The notes beneath the pieces are model-generated. The model saw only the letters and a program-made list of their open reading frames with translations. It was not told the DNA's origin and did not search any database. Shown one piece after another: positions 23,217 through 34,074 of a stretch of 64,000 nucleotides of DNA (position 1 is its first letter; each line of letters begins with the position of its first letter). Source of the DNA: Pseudopithomyces maydicus (lineage: Eukaryota > Ascomycota > Dothideomycetes > Pleosporales > Didymosphaeriaceae); assembly GCA_026873275.1 (NCBI GenBank), contig JANTUC010000009.1, positions 1,488,001 to 1,552,000 on the forward strand, read 5' to 3'. Made by a program: the position numbers and the translations under genes.

Positions 23217-23742
23217 TTGGTATATTCAGCTGGGAAATACCCGCTGAAAGTTATACAGACATTGATAAGGGATGAATATACGACTAGGACTGTGTCTCAG
23301 GAACTGGAAACGGCCGAATTGTGGGACTGAGGGGTCTCAAGAGACTGATGTGGATTCAGCATGTTTGGGTTTCTACTCTTCTTTGTTTGTCATAACATGG
23401 CTCGATACTGTTTGCTATGAATACCATGTATTTAGGAATCTAGTTTTACTGACCCGAACCCGCATGTAGTGGTTTGACCTAATAAGGTACACGACAAAAT
23501 TATATGTGCACCATGGTATCGGCAAATCACTGTCATTCGCAGCAGTGCAAGCAATTTCACGACGTACAATTGATGAATAAGAGTACTTTATGACCTCAAT
23601 ACATGATGAATTTCACAAGATTTAATCATACATGCTCATGAACAGGAGTTGGAAACTCATGTATTGACTATATATCCATGTCACTCGACATGATGAGCTC
23701 CGCCCCGTAAATTTGTGATTCATATAGACCTTCATTCATCAT
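23217..23742. other. Intergenic, convergent 3' flanks
   Basis: AT-leaning sequence between the SRR1-like gene and the minus-strand small gene. Nothing recognised. Confidence 0.6.
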
Positions 23743-24016
23743 CTCTATCGGAAAATATTAGTGATAGACTCATTTGTGTTTTTACCACTATACTTACAGT
23801 TCTTGAGGTGAACAATGCGTCCCTTGCTGTTGGATGCGTGGCTGCCGTACGCGCGCTGGTTGGTAACCTCCTCAGCGGAGATGCCCTCAGGGATAACATC
23901 GGCTTGGTCAGCGACCTTCTCGGCCGGGGGCCAGACAGACTTCCTGTTAGTGTATTAGGGACCAAACGGCCTATAAATGTGTCGTAAGTAGCCTACCAGG
24001 GCTGAGTAGGGGCCAT
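23743..24016 (-). CDS. Small 55-aa protein encoded by three exons, stop codon split by an intron
   Basis: Found by splice-site reading. Exon 1, 24016-23997 (20 nt); intron 23996-23944 (GTAGGC...CACTAACAG); exon 2, 23943-23798; intron 23797-23745 (GTAAGT...ACTAAT...GATAG); exon 3 supplies only AG of the stop codon (23744-23743). The product starts MAPTQPWKSVWPPAEKV, continues through ADQADVIPEGISAEEV, and ends GSHASNSKGRIVHLKN. Lengths sum to exactly 56 codons. Both introns have good branch sites. If intron 2 were retained the protein would gain 19 residues before a stop. No family recognised; no signal peptide or membrane segment. Hydrophilic and probably soluble. Coherent splicing and a protein-like composition argue that the gene is real, but no homology supports it from memory. 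Confidence 0.6.
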
Positions 24017-24795
24017 TGTTGTTGAGTGGGTTGATAGAAGTTGGGATTGATGGAGATTGTTTGTTGGATTGGAAAGATGATGGGAGAATATAATAGAGGT
24101 ATTTATCTGTTTGAAGGTGATACGATTGGAATAGCTATTGTTCGAGTTTCAGTACGTGGTGCTGCGACGGCAGATGTCAAGTGCCGTATCTGGAGTAGGG
24201 GCTTTACAGTATTCGTGCTCTAACTTGCGCATAGACGCAGTGTATAGCATCCAAAGCGTCTTCCATGAGTTGCCATTGGCTGATATTTCTCTAATTAGTA
24301 TACTCCTCGTTTCGAACCTGAAGCATCTGCAACGCTCAAGCAGTAGTGCGTGCTTGTGTGTTCTTAATGTAGAAGGTAGAGGCACTAGGTGCTCATTCAA
24401 ATTGAATAAATTCCTATAGAAATCATCGCAAATATGCTCAGATGTTTTCGTGTCGCACGTATAGTTACGCTATCGTGGTGAGTAAATGAACACTGCCGAT
24501 GGCGTTATACGACCCTGGAATAGTTCGTGACCATAATACGAACTCCATAGGTGTAAATGTATACACGTACACGCATGGCCAAAGCGCTCGAATGTGCTCA
24601 TGCATACCCTGGGGCTTGGCCTGCAAGCTACATGACCCTGCAATGAAGCCCACCTGCCCTTACAACTCCATCACGTGGGTATCCGCGCACCTGGGCATCG
24701 AACACCAAACATCTCATGCTTTTCCCCCATTCTCCAATTAGTTCTCTCTGCTTCTCTTCTCGAACTTCCCAAGCAACTTTTCCATAGAATCCACA
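24017..24795. other. Intergenic between divergent small gene and oxygenase gene
   Basis: No coding region supported. It should contain the promoters of both neighbours. A CCAAT-like or TATA element is not obvious. Confidence 0.6.
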
Positions 24796-25765
24796 ATGGC
24801 AGACAATCTTCTAGCATCAGTCCGCTACGTAGTCAAAGATCCCACCATCCCCCCGACGAAAAAGGCTACATCCTCCACTACGCCGCACCCCCGGCTTCCC
24901 GCAAAACAACTTCAAAATCGAGCCCTACAAGAACATCAAAATGCATGACCTCCGCAACTCCACGCTGACCTACGAAGAAAACGGCATGAAGATCGCCACC
25001 ATCAACAGCGCCGGCATGAAGCCCGAGCTCTTCGACGACGACGAATGGATAGAAAGCGTGTACCTACCTGAGCTACATCGTAGCCTGTGCAGCTCGCTGG
25101 GCGCTAAAGATGTCACGATTTTCGACTGGATGCTGAGGAAGAGGGCGGTGTCGTTTCCGCAGAGGAACGTTGGGGAGAAGAATGAGGATCAGGCGCAGCC
25201 GTCCCTTTCGGCGCATATAGGTGAGTTTGCATTGCGGTATGGAAAGATGTGATATAGGATGAGAGAAAACTTACAGTTGGTAGATTACACGACTGCGGAG
25301 CTGGATGGTAGGTTGGAGCAGTATTTCGGAGAAGACAAGGAGAAGGTATCCAAGTCGCGGTATCAAGTCATCAAGTAAGCGCAGCAGCACCTCCCCATCT
25401 TCTCTGCCATAAGCATACACACATACTGACCCACCCCCAGCATATGGAAACCCCTCTCAGGCCCCTGCCGCGACTTCCCCATGGCCTACCTCGACCCGCT
25501 CACCGTCGACCGCACCAAAGACCTCTACACTGTCGACGAAGTGTTCCCCACCGTCGCCAACGAGGTCTTCCAAGTGCAGCACAACGTCGACCACAAGTGG
25601 TACTGGGTGCCCGATCAGCTGGACTCCGAGATTGCGATTTTCCAAGCGTATGACTCGGAGAAGGGGCAGAGGCTCGCGGTGCCGCATTGTTCGTTTGATT
25701 TGGGCGCGAGGGGGTCGGGGGTTCCGAGGCAGAGTATTGAGGTTAGGGCTTTTGTGTTTTATTAG
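24796..25765 (+). CDS. CmcJ/NvfI-type oxygenase-like protein (two apparent frameshifts)
   Basis: Three exons, 24796-25220, 25284-25374 and 25441-25765. The product aligns by eye with the fungal CmcJ / asaB / gibberellin-desaturase-like family of putative 2-oxoglutarate/Fe(II) oxygenases: GYILHYAAPPG near the N-terminus, VTIFDWMLRKR, an H-x-D (HID) formed across intron 1, INIWKPLSGPCRDFPMAYLD, HKWYWVPDQLDSEIAIFQAYD and the typical ending RQSIEVRAFVFY. The frame breaks twice in exon 1, in C-runs at 24849-24854 and 24888-24892. Adding one C at each gives 280 aa with all three exons in phase. Substrate unknown; it stands alone with no biosynthetic cluster around it. Loss of function is possible, but undercalled homopolymers fit better. 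Confidence 0.8.
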
Positions 25766-26654
25766 GGGAGGTGAGCGTGTTGAATACCCTTGTCCGACGG
25801 GATTTCCTGTTTCTCTTTTTCAATGCACATTTTGAGTGCGTATGTTTATATTCCAAGATAGCAGCCCGTACATTTCTAAGATACTTTGGTTCCAAATTCT
25901 CATCAATCTGATCCGCAAGAGAAGCTGAGTGTTGGAGGCAGCCACCTAAGCCGGGTACATACCCTACCCCGCAGAGCTACCCGCATATATGCAAGGGCGG
26001 CTATGCTGGTGAGCATGTTTTGTAGGTATGCAGGTGAGCAAATTTCCTGAATGGTCATGTCGTGCTTTCGCGTAGACTAGGCCTGAAGGAGTATAGGCTA
26101 TATACATAATAGGTATATATGTACGTGTCAGCGTATGTATGTGGAGACTTAATCTATGTATGTATGTGGTCGTTTTTGGGTACTGGGAAGGGTAAGTGAG
26201 TCAGTAAGAGAGGTAGGTACTAGATTAATGAATGAGAAAGAAAAATAGTGGGGAGTGGTGTTTTGGCTGGATGACTTTTGTGAGCTGTTCATACACCCAT
26301 CCACTACCCCAATTCATTACTTGTAGCACTGCCTTCCTCCCATAAACAATCCGTAATGTGTCACAAAACTTCGCAGCCACTCGGCTATGCCGTGCCTGGT
26401 TAATTGGTTCCTGGAATTACATCTCATGCACACCACCTCTCAAACACTCGCGAATAGCAACAAAACTGTAAAGATCTCGTGTGATGTAATACCGAATACC
26501 CAAAGTTCAAGCTACGTACTTACTTCTACACACATTCCTCCGCATCACCACATCTGCCTATCCTACTATCCCATACCCAATCCCCTTCCCCAACTACTAC
26601 CCGAATAAGAATACCCTACTTCCCCACGTACACGCATACGCACACCCTATCACC
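25766..26654. other. Intergenic, convergent 3' flanks
   Basis: Between the oxygenase gene and the 3' end of AIM21. Contains GTATGTATGTGG-type short repeats near 26100-26170. No gene supported. Confidence 0.6.
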
Positions 26655-29600
26655 TTAAACCGCAGACTCAGGCTTCTTCGCCGAGACCTCCCCAGCCATC
26701 TCCTCGCCGCCACCCTCCGCCAACGACTCCTTCGTCTCCCTCTCAATTTCCTGCTTGACCTCCTTCACCTCCTCGGCCGAGATCCCACCCCCAGGCACCA
26801 CGTTCTCGATCTGAGGTTCTGCCTCCACGGGATCCGCAGTGACGCGATCCGTGCGTCCCGCCGTCTGGCCTTCGATCAGCTGCTCATCTGGGACCTCGGC
26901 GCCAGGCTCGACGGCGGCGGCGCTGGGCTCCGCGTCCTTGATAGGGGCTGGCTCGAGGGAGGCCTCGCCGGGCTCGACGTGCTGTTCTTTTTCCAAGACG
27001 TCTTCGCTATCCTTGAAGTCTTCGGTGCCGGGCGGGGCGAGGGTATCGGAGGTGGTAGAAGTATGGGATATGGATGGTTTGAGGGCGTTGTGGAGTTTGG
27101 CGCTTAGCTCTGCGAGGGGGACGTCGACGGCGCCATCGTCGCCGATCTGCCAGAGGGTGCTTACGACGCCGATGGATAGAGATGATGATGTTACTGTCGA
27201 TTCGGAAGAAGCAGCCGCCGCAGCAGGCGCAGGGGATTTTGTAGGTTTCCGCCTTTGCGGACCCTTGGCTCGCCCCTTGCGGGCATCTTCTAGTGGCTTT
27301 GGGGGTTCTTCTTCCTTTTCGGCCTCGGGCTCCTTGACCTTTGGCGGACCGAGACCAAGTTTGCTGTTGAGGTCTTTCAAGAAGCCAGCTTGGAGGGCAG
27401 CGATCTTATTGCCGCCGGGACGGGCGGGTACTGGAGGCTTGGCTTTCTGCTCTTTCTGCTGTGACTCGGTGCCAATGTTTCCCTTGTCGTCAGGGAAGCC
27501 TCCTACTGTAGGCACCTTATCCGACGATTTTGTTAGCGGTTTACCAGGGCGAGCAGGAACCTGAGGCTTGGGCCTCTCAGGAAGGGTGGGCGCCTTCTTA
27601 TCAACTGGGGAAATTTCTTTCTGGGGACGAGCAGGGACGCTCGGCCTGGCTGGAAGCTCGGGCTTCTCGGTAGCGATAGGAGAATCGTCCGCGTAGTCAT
27701 TTGTTTCTGGCGTTTGGGGAGCGCTGACTGTGGTCTCGAGGTGGAACTGGTCGGGCGAGTCTTCCCAGATGTCTTGACTAGGGAATCGCTGCACACCCGG
27801 ACGACCGGATTCCGACACTTTCTTCAGGTGCTTATTCGCGAATTTCTTGGTATGTTCTGACAAGAAAGATTGCTGGTCCTCTTTGGTGATGGTTTCCTTT
27901 CTTTCTTGCTCAGCCTCGGGCTTCTCGAACACCTGAGAGGCATCAGGTTCTGGACCAGCAGTCTTTGGCTCTTCCGGTGCTTGAGGAGTATCCACAGTAG
28001 TTTCAAGCTGCAAACTACTTGGGGTATCTTCCCAAACATCCTGGCTGGGGAAGTGGTGGCGTGCAAGATCAGGGCGTTTCTTGGTCTTCTCTACTTGGGT
28101 CACGGGTTTCTTCGATGGACCGTCATCTTCTGGGAACAGAGGCTCGTATTCTTTCATCGAATCAAGGGGAGTTCCGCCTCGATCGAACTGGGGAGAAATG
28201 ATCCTAGATGGGTTGCCGTGATTGCTGTTTCTGCTAGAACTCCTACTATGGGGGCGACTGTGTGTGCGCTGCTTGGTGATATATGCGGGCGTTCCGTCTT
28301 CATTCACAGTGTACTCGCCACTACCACGACGTTCCAGCTCGGGAGGGATCGCGGGCTGTCTCCATTCGGATTGCGAATCCTTCTTGATCTCATCCGACGC
28401 GAGAATGGGCGTACCATAGCCGCGTTCTGAGACCCAGCCGCCTTCCTCGTCAGTGTTACCACCCTTTCGGCCAAGATCATGGGTGGGTGGGTCATATCCA
28501 CCACCGTGAACCTTGTTTTCACGGCGATTCGGAGGGTCAATATGAATGACACCCTCTCCAGCCTCGCTCTCGTGCGTCTTCTGCTTGGTAAGGATATCGG
28601 AAGGGAAGTTCTGCTGGCGAAGTGGGGACTCGGCAACAGGAGCGCTCTTCCCGCTGATCGAAGCGGGACGGCCGGACTGTGGCCTAGGGGAGGCCATGCG
28701 CGACGCGTACTCCTCACTAGCCATATAGCCGATCTGCTCGTCGGGTGTACTGACGGCTTCTCGAGAGGTACCTGTTCTTCATATTAGCATGTCAATCATA
28801 GGATAGTTTTGACACCGAAACGTACCCATCCCAACTCCATGTGCGCTCGCATTGCGCACTATCTTATCGAGCTTATCTGTACTCCAGTGGTAATCCTTCC
28901 TGTTCTCTTGAATGTGTGGGCCATATTCGCCGGCCTTTTCGCGCTTCAGATCTTCTGGGTGCTTCGCATACCACTGCTGCTCGAACTCGTCATTGCCGAT
29001 CTTGCCGTGTCCGTGCAAGCCATAGCTGCCAGGGGGACCGTGGAAAATCTCGCGACCACTCTTGGTCCTGCTGTGATGACGGGGCTTATCTCCCTTGTTA
29101 AAGAAGCCAACTCCTGTTGGCACACCCTGCTCATACGGCGAGGGAGTGGGCGCTTGCACGTCACCAGCATTTGGATACATGGGGACCTGGACACCGATTT
29201 CGGGAATGCCATGCTCGTCCTCATCCTTGTATACCGAGCTCGGGCGTGATGAGATTGAACGGTTGGAGTCTCCCGAAGGCTTTGCTTCGGGAGCCAGCTG
29301 CTTGCCAAAGCCAGCAGCGGCAGCTTGCTCTGAATCGGTGCGTGTCACTGTCTGAATCCTGCTCTTGGCGGTAGAGCTCGGGAGCGATGCCCTGGGCGCG
29401 TGGAGAGGGAGGTCACCGGCTACCTGCTTCGTCTGCTCGGGAGCCTCGCCGGACTGGCTCTGGTTTGTGAGCGTCTTGGAAAGGTCCTCAAAGCTCGCAT
29501 ATTCGGAACCTTCCTCGCCGAGCGAGGGCAGACTGACGCTGGGCGGACGGGCCGGAAGCTCGGTGCTGAGATGGCTCTCCTTGTGTTGTGGCGGAGGCCC

Positions 29601-29783
29601 GTTGTGTAGGAATGTCGGGTCGTTGAGTGGAGAACGAGCGAAGGCGTCCCGGTTGGGGGAGACGGAGCGATCGATGCTACGTTTTGGGCGCGGAGGGATC
29701 TTGGGGACGTCCATGTGAGTCGAGCCAGGCGTCGTGTTCTGGGCCCGCGATGGGCGCGGCGGTATTTGCGGCGGAGCAGCCAT
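26655..29783 (-). CDS. AIM21: AIM21-like cortical actin patch protein
   Basis: Exon 1, 29783-28826; 54-bp intron, 28825-28772; exon 2, 28771-26655; 1024 aa. The start MAAPPQIPPRPSRAQNTT and the motif DVPKIPPRPKRSIDRSVSPN are characteristic of fungal AIM21 (altered inheritance of mitochondria 21). The protein is largely disordered, with many SH3-ligand type Pro motifs (PARPSVPARP, LPERPKPQVPARPGKP, PPVPARPGG). It carries two copies of FPSQD(V/I)WED followed by LETTV (residues about 550-590 and 640-680). The C-terminus is acidic. In yeast Aim21 works with Tda2 at endocytic actin patches, limiting actin filament growth. The Pro motifs fit binding to SH3 proteins of the patch. The splice joins GVGMGTSREAVSTPDEQIG in frame. 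Confidence 0.88.
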
Positions 29784-31461
29784 TGTTGTGTGGGTGGAGA
29801 GTGGGGTGGAGTGGAGTGGTGAGAAGCAATTGGGGGCGTGGAAGGGTAGCTATCTAGAGGTCGAGGTCAGTGACGGCTGCGGCTTCAGAGCATTGAAACA
29901 CAGCACGTCAGATAAGCACACAATCGCTGTAGCGTGCCGGGAAACCCTGGCAGCCAGATCTCAACGTCTGCATCCAGCTTCGGCAGTGAAGATGCGCCCA
30001 TTACTCCCGCTGGCCAATGAGGTTCGTGCGGTGGCAGCAACTTGACGTGTGCATGGACAAAGCAAGAGTCGGCAGGGACTCACCTCGAATTGCGCAATTG
30101 GGCGCTATGAAAATATCACAAGTTCAAAGGGATTCAAGGACGAAAAGAACGCAAGCCGGTGGCCCAGGTGACGCGATCGCGAGCTTAAGTATGGGCGATG
30201 CAGGCGACCCGCAAATGATGCAAAGCTCAGCCCTGGCGCCTCTGAACGTGCATGCAGAAATGCATCACCCTGCAAAAACAAGAAAGCACCCCGCTACCCC
30301 AGCCTTCCACCGATCCGCACTCCCGCCCGTGAAAAACGCTGCCAGGGCGATACTCACACGCGCCAATACCGCGCTTTGTATTACGCTCGGGAGCTATGCA
30401 TCCCCAGAGAGCTCCACCGAGATAGCCATGCCAAGCACCGCACGATAAAGGGCAAGCTGGAGCTGACTTCACATGCACGGGGCGTGAATACTTTTCATCA
30501 CCCCCCACAGCTATGGCCCCTTATCAAACTCTGCACGGTTTGCACGCCGATTGAGGCATTTGTCCAGGCCGCTTCACCGAGCACCTTCTTGTCGCCATGC
30601 ACTCCCCACTACCGTACGCCACTTCGCTAGTGTTCCCCGCCTGATCACCTGGCAAGCAAGCCGTTCCTGGGCCCTTCCAGCCACTCAACATCACTCGCAG
30701 TCGACATTGCCATCTGCAGGTGACATGTCCAAGCGAGCGTCACTCCCGCCGCGGGAGTCGCTCGCCAATTGACTAGAAACATGCTTCCATGGTGGCTCAA
30801 CCTGGGCTTTCCACAAGCTGCACATGTGTAGTGGTTCCGCATTGCTGGGTTAGGTTCATCACATGACGATACGGAAGCTGGAGATTCCAAGGTTTCAAGA
30901 TGAAGTAAACTCGAAACAACTTGCAAAAGAACGGCTTGCTCGAGGGTCGGGGGAGCTAAAAACATGGGTAGGCTAGAGTTCGGAAGATCGTCAGTTGCTT
31001 TTCCCGTCGTCATTCCATCATGTGGGACCCTATATGCGGGCATTACGTAGAATTCTCCACTAGAGCATGACATCGGTAAACATCACCTGCAGAACAGCGC
31101 TGAATGCATAGCACCTGGACCGGTAGTCGGTAGCGTTACATGTTTCAAACACACATCGTAAATCGAATCAATTGCTGTGCTCAAGACCGAGAAACCGATG
31201 AACACGGTCTTTTCAGTCATCCTGCCTTGATAAACGCCGGGCTGTCGATGATGGTACAAGAAAGATGGAAATCGTAACTCCGAGCAAAGCATCCCGCCGT
31301 CATAAGAGCCCAAGCAGCCCCTTTCTCAAAATGCTCTCTTGCAAGATGCGTGAAACTCTTCCTCTGACCCCCCTAGGTTGGTGACACAGTTTTGCATTTT
31401 CTCCCAGCAAAATCCCAATCGCTCATCCACGCTGCCGCCGCATCTTTCACACCGTCATTCC
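29784..31461. other. Intergenic, 1.7 kb
   Basis: Upstream of AIM21 and downstream of TVP18 (both minus strand). No coding region supported. Contains a GC-rich near-perfect hairpin at 30733-30765. Confidence 0.6.
30733..30765. promoter_or_regulatory. GC-rich interrupted palindrome
   Basis: GCGAGCG (30733-30739) and CTCCCG (30743-30748) are mirrored by CGGGAG (30752-30757) and CGCTCGC (30759-30765), giving 13 bp of stem with a 3-nt loop and a small asymmetric bulge. Such palindromes with inverted CCG/CGG triplets resemble sites for fungal Zn2Cys6 factors or can form a hairpin. It lies about 950 bp upstream of AIM21. Function is inference only. Confidence 0.4.
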
Positions 31462-32089
31462 TTATATGATCATCTGCGCAACTCCTTGTCCGCCCAGAGT
31501 CTTGCTTCCCTGGAAGGCCTGGCCCTTGAGTCCAGCGAGCCCATAAAAGATGGCGGCGAACAGCAGAACTATGGCTGCAGCAATCAAGCTCGTAGCCTTT
31601 GCCCAGATGCTGACCCACTGGATAACGCTCATGGCGAGATAAAGGGCAGCGCGGAGGTAGTTTGTCTCGAACTTGCGGATGAAGGTATCGAACTTGGGGG
31701 AGGTAGGGCAGATGCGGAGAAGCAGCGGGACCTCTAGGAACAGTATAATGGGCGCATAAATACTGGAGTTTTGTCAGCAAACGGCAGGACAGAGATGCAT
31801 GATTGCACTTACAGGCACACGATACTAAATGGAATGACCTGAATAGGATTGAAGATGTTGGATATTCCAAGCGCAAAGCATAGGAATATGCAGACCACGC
31901 CCGTCCTGCGCATGTGTTAATCTTGCGAACTTTGCTATCCCCCGGGGATGGAATTGAGTGTGGAGGGGGCAAAGACGGACCATTGTGCGTAGATACCTGT
32001 GCAACGAGCCATGTCAGCAGATTCCCAACAGTCCAACGTCGGCGCGGCTTACTGAAATTCCTCGACTTGAACTCTTCGGCGAGCGTCAT
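31462..32089 (-). CDS. TVP18: Golgi apparatus membrane protein TVP18
   Basis: Four exons: 32089-32053, 31996-31981 (16-nt microexon), 31905-31813 and 31762-31462, 148 aa. The start MTLAEEFKSRNFSIYAQW, the middle VVCIFLCFALGISNIFN, the conserved VPLLLRICPTSPKFDTFI and the ending QGSKTLGGQGVAQMII are diagnostic of the fungal TVP18 family, which has four membrane segments and resides in late Golgi membranes. All four exons join in phase only when the 16-nt exon is used. Introns are 56, 75 and 50 bp with consensus ends. Divergently arranged with TAD2, with 524 bp between start codons. Yeast TVP18 is non-essential and linked to vesicle trafficking. Confidence 0.95.
31981..31996 (-). other. TVP18: 16-nt microexon of TVP18
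   Basis: Encodes the last two bases of a Ser codon, then Ile-Tyr-Ala-Gln and two bases of Trp. Flanked by acceptor GCACAG (ends 31997) and donor GTCCGT (from 31980). Required to recover the family motif SIYAQWTG. Confidence 0.85.
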
Positions 32090-32613
32090 TTTGGCGCTGG
32101 AGGGGTTGCGAGGAGCTGTACGAGTGCGCGCGGCGGTGGTATGTGTTGTGGTGGAGGAAGGCAGTGGTGTTGGGGAGCTCTATTGGAGGTGTCGGAGCTC
32201 AGCTGCGCTGGGGAAGCGATGCGATCTTGGCAAGCCCGGGGGCGTCTGTGGACGTAATGGAAGCGGCGATGGGAACGCGCACGACGGAGTGGCGCTGCAA
32301 GAGGGTGGGAGCGATGTGAATGTCGGTGCCTGGCAGCGCGGCGATGTGATGGCGTCGGAAGAGTCGGTTTCCAGAAGTTCCACGTAACGAGCGGCGCAGG
32401 TAGGTAGACATGTGTCCCGATGGGGCCTAGCGCGTGCTGTCGGAGAGAACAAGGGTCTCGCTTGCCCACACAGTCCAGTCCACTGTGCACGGCACCCGGC
32501 TACAGCTTACGTTTTGGCTTTGGACCAGTTATTTTTGGTCGCCCTCGCCCAGCTGCAGCTTCTTCGAGCCCGCTGCGACCAGACGATTGGGGAAGGAAGC
32601 CTTCACTGACACA
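32090..32613. promoter_or_regulatory. Shared promoter region of TVP18 and TAD2
   Basis: 524 bp separate the start codons of two divergent genes, so both promoters must lie here unless they overlap coding sequence. GC-rich, with no TATA box seen. The frame open upstream of 32614 on the plus strand is probably 5' UTR. Confidence 0.55.
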
Positions 32614-33490
32614 ATGCCTGGCTCGCCCTCGGGCGCAGCGTCTGCTGCAGCCTCCGAACCTCTGCACCCGCTGGAGAACGAAGAGCTCGAGCTCGACCAG
32701 GAGCGCCAAGCCACAGCTGCAGATCACGCTCCAGACAACATGAGCCCGGACGAGAGGGCGTATCACGAGCGCTTCATGCGCGAGGCCATCAACATGGTGA
32801 ATCACCCCTCGCGCCCCCTCTATTTGCCATTTCGCTCCCAGGGGCTCTACTAACCCGTGCATCTGAACAGGCCGAGCTAGCGCTCACGAGCGATGAGACC
32901 CCCGTTGGCTGTGTCTTTGTCAAAGACGGCAGCGTCTTTGGTCGCGGCATGAATGAAACGAACCGCACCCTCAACGGTACCAGGCACGCCGAGTTCGTCG
33001 CCCTCGCAGGCATCCTGACCAATCACCCAATCAGTGCTCTCAAGGACGCCGACCTCTACGTGACCGTAGAGCCCTGCGTCATGTGCGCGTCCATGCTGCG
33101 CCAGTACGGCATTCGAGCTGTCTACTTCGGCTGCTGGAATGAGCGTTTCGGAGGCACCGGTGGTGTGTTGAACATTCACTCCGAGTACGTTTCTGTGAAA
33201 CACCGCGCTAGCTCACTTGACTAACCCTTAATAGTCCGAGCGTCGACCCACCCATTCCTGTCACGGGCGGCATCTTCAGGGAAGAAGCCATCATGCTGCT
33301 CCGCAAATTCTATGTTCAGGAGAATGACAAGGCCCCGGAGCCCAAGCAGAAGAAGACGCGTGAATTGAAGACGGAGATCCTCCCCATGGATATCCACGCG
33401 CCAAAGTCCGCTGCAGCATCCTCAGCCTCTGCTTCGGCCTCTGCTTCAGCTTCAGCTTCCTCCACTGCTTGTGCTTCTTCCGCTACTTGA
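32614..33490 (+). CDS. TAD2: tRNA-specific adenosine-34 deaminase catalytic subunit TAD2
   Basis: Exons 32614-32796, 32871-33184 and 33235-33490; 250 aa. Cytidine-deaminase-like fold with the zinc and catalytic motif HAE at residues 100-102 (TRHAEFVAL) and PCVMC at 129-133 (Cys130 and Cys133). PVGCVFVKDG and RAVYFGCWNERFGGTGGVL are typical of TadA/Tad2. The enzyme converts A34 to inosine in several tRNAs as a heterodimer with Tad3. The N-terminal ~40 residues are acidic and low complexity. The C-terminus is an Ala/Ser tract coded by a TCAGCCTCTGCT-type repeat (33418-33480) that may vary in length. An upstream in-frame ATG at 32434 is possible, but 32614 sits nearer the conserved part and avoids an unlike Arg-rich extension. 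Confidence 0.92.
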
Positions 33491-34074
33491 ATGATTTTCA
33501 TGACTTTAGACACAGATACCCCTCAGCATAGTGTACGATTCTCACGCTGCCCCCGAAGCAGGTTTAGGCGCGTTTTCTTCCATCGAGTCATGTATAGAAT
33601 TATCAAGGTATGCACTGGATAAATGCACTACTTCTCTCTGGGATTATCGTGTTCTTACCACGCCATGGCCAGGTTGTTATCCGGCAGACTACATACAGCT
33701 GAAGCATTTATGGGCACGAGGAGGGTATCAGTAACGATGGACAAACTGTCCGAATTCTGACCCTCTCATACGACCTTGATGTGTGCCAGGTGTGTGGAGA
33801 AGTCAACATGGGAGGCTTACAAAGCGGATGAGTGCATCATGGTTTAATCTGTATCAGGGCTACCGCAGCTATTTGACTCCATGAGTAGTCAAGTAACAAA
33901 GATTCAAAATGGAGCTTCTAAAATGCAGTAACACATCCTTGGGCTTGCAACAACGACCGTACAGACAGAAGTCATCTCGTCACTATTGGTTCGCTGCTTT
34001 TGTGAAATCTAACACCACACGAGACTTCATCAAACAACTCTTATTGTTCGTCCTTTGATTTCTCTAGTTACGCT
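33491..34074. other. Intergenic, convergent 3' flanks
   Basis: Between TAD2 and the 3' end of the 2EXR gene. Nothing recognised. Confidence 0.6.

Noticed and set aside
30645..31073. 142-codon minus-strand frame between AIM21 and TVP18
   Set aside because: No similarity, no start context or splice signals, and it overlaps a palindrome rather than a coding-like pattern.
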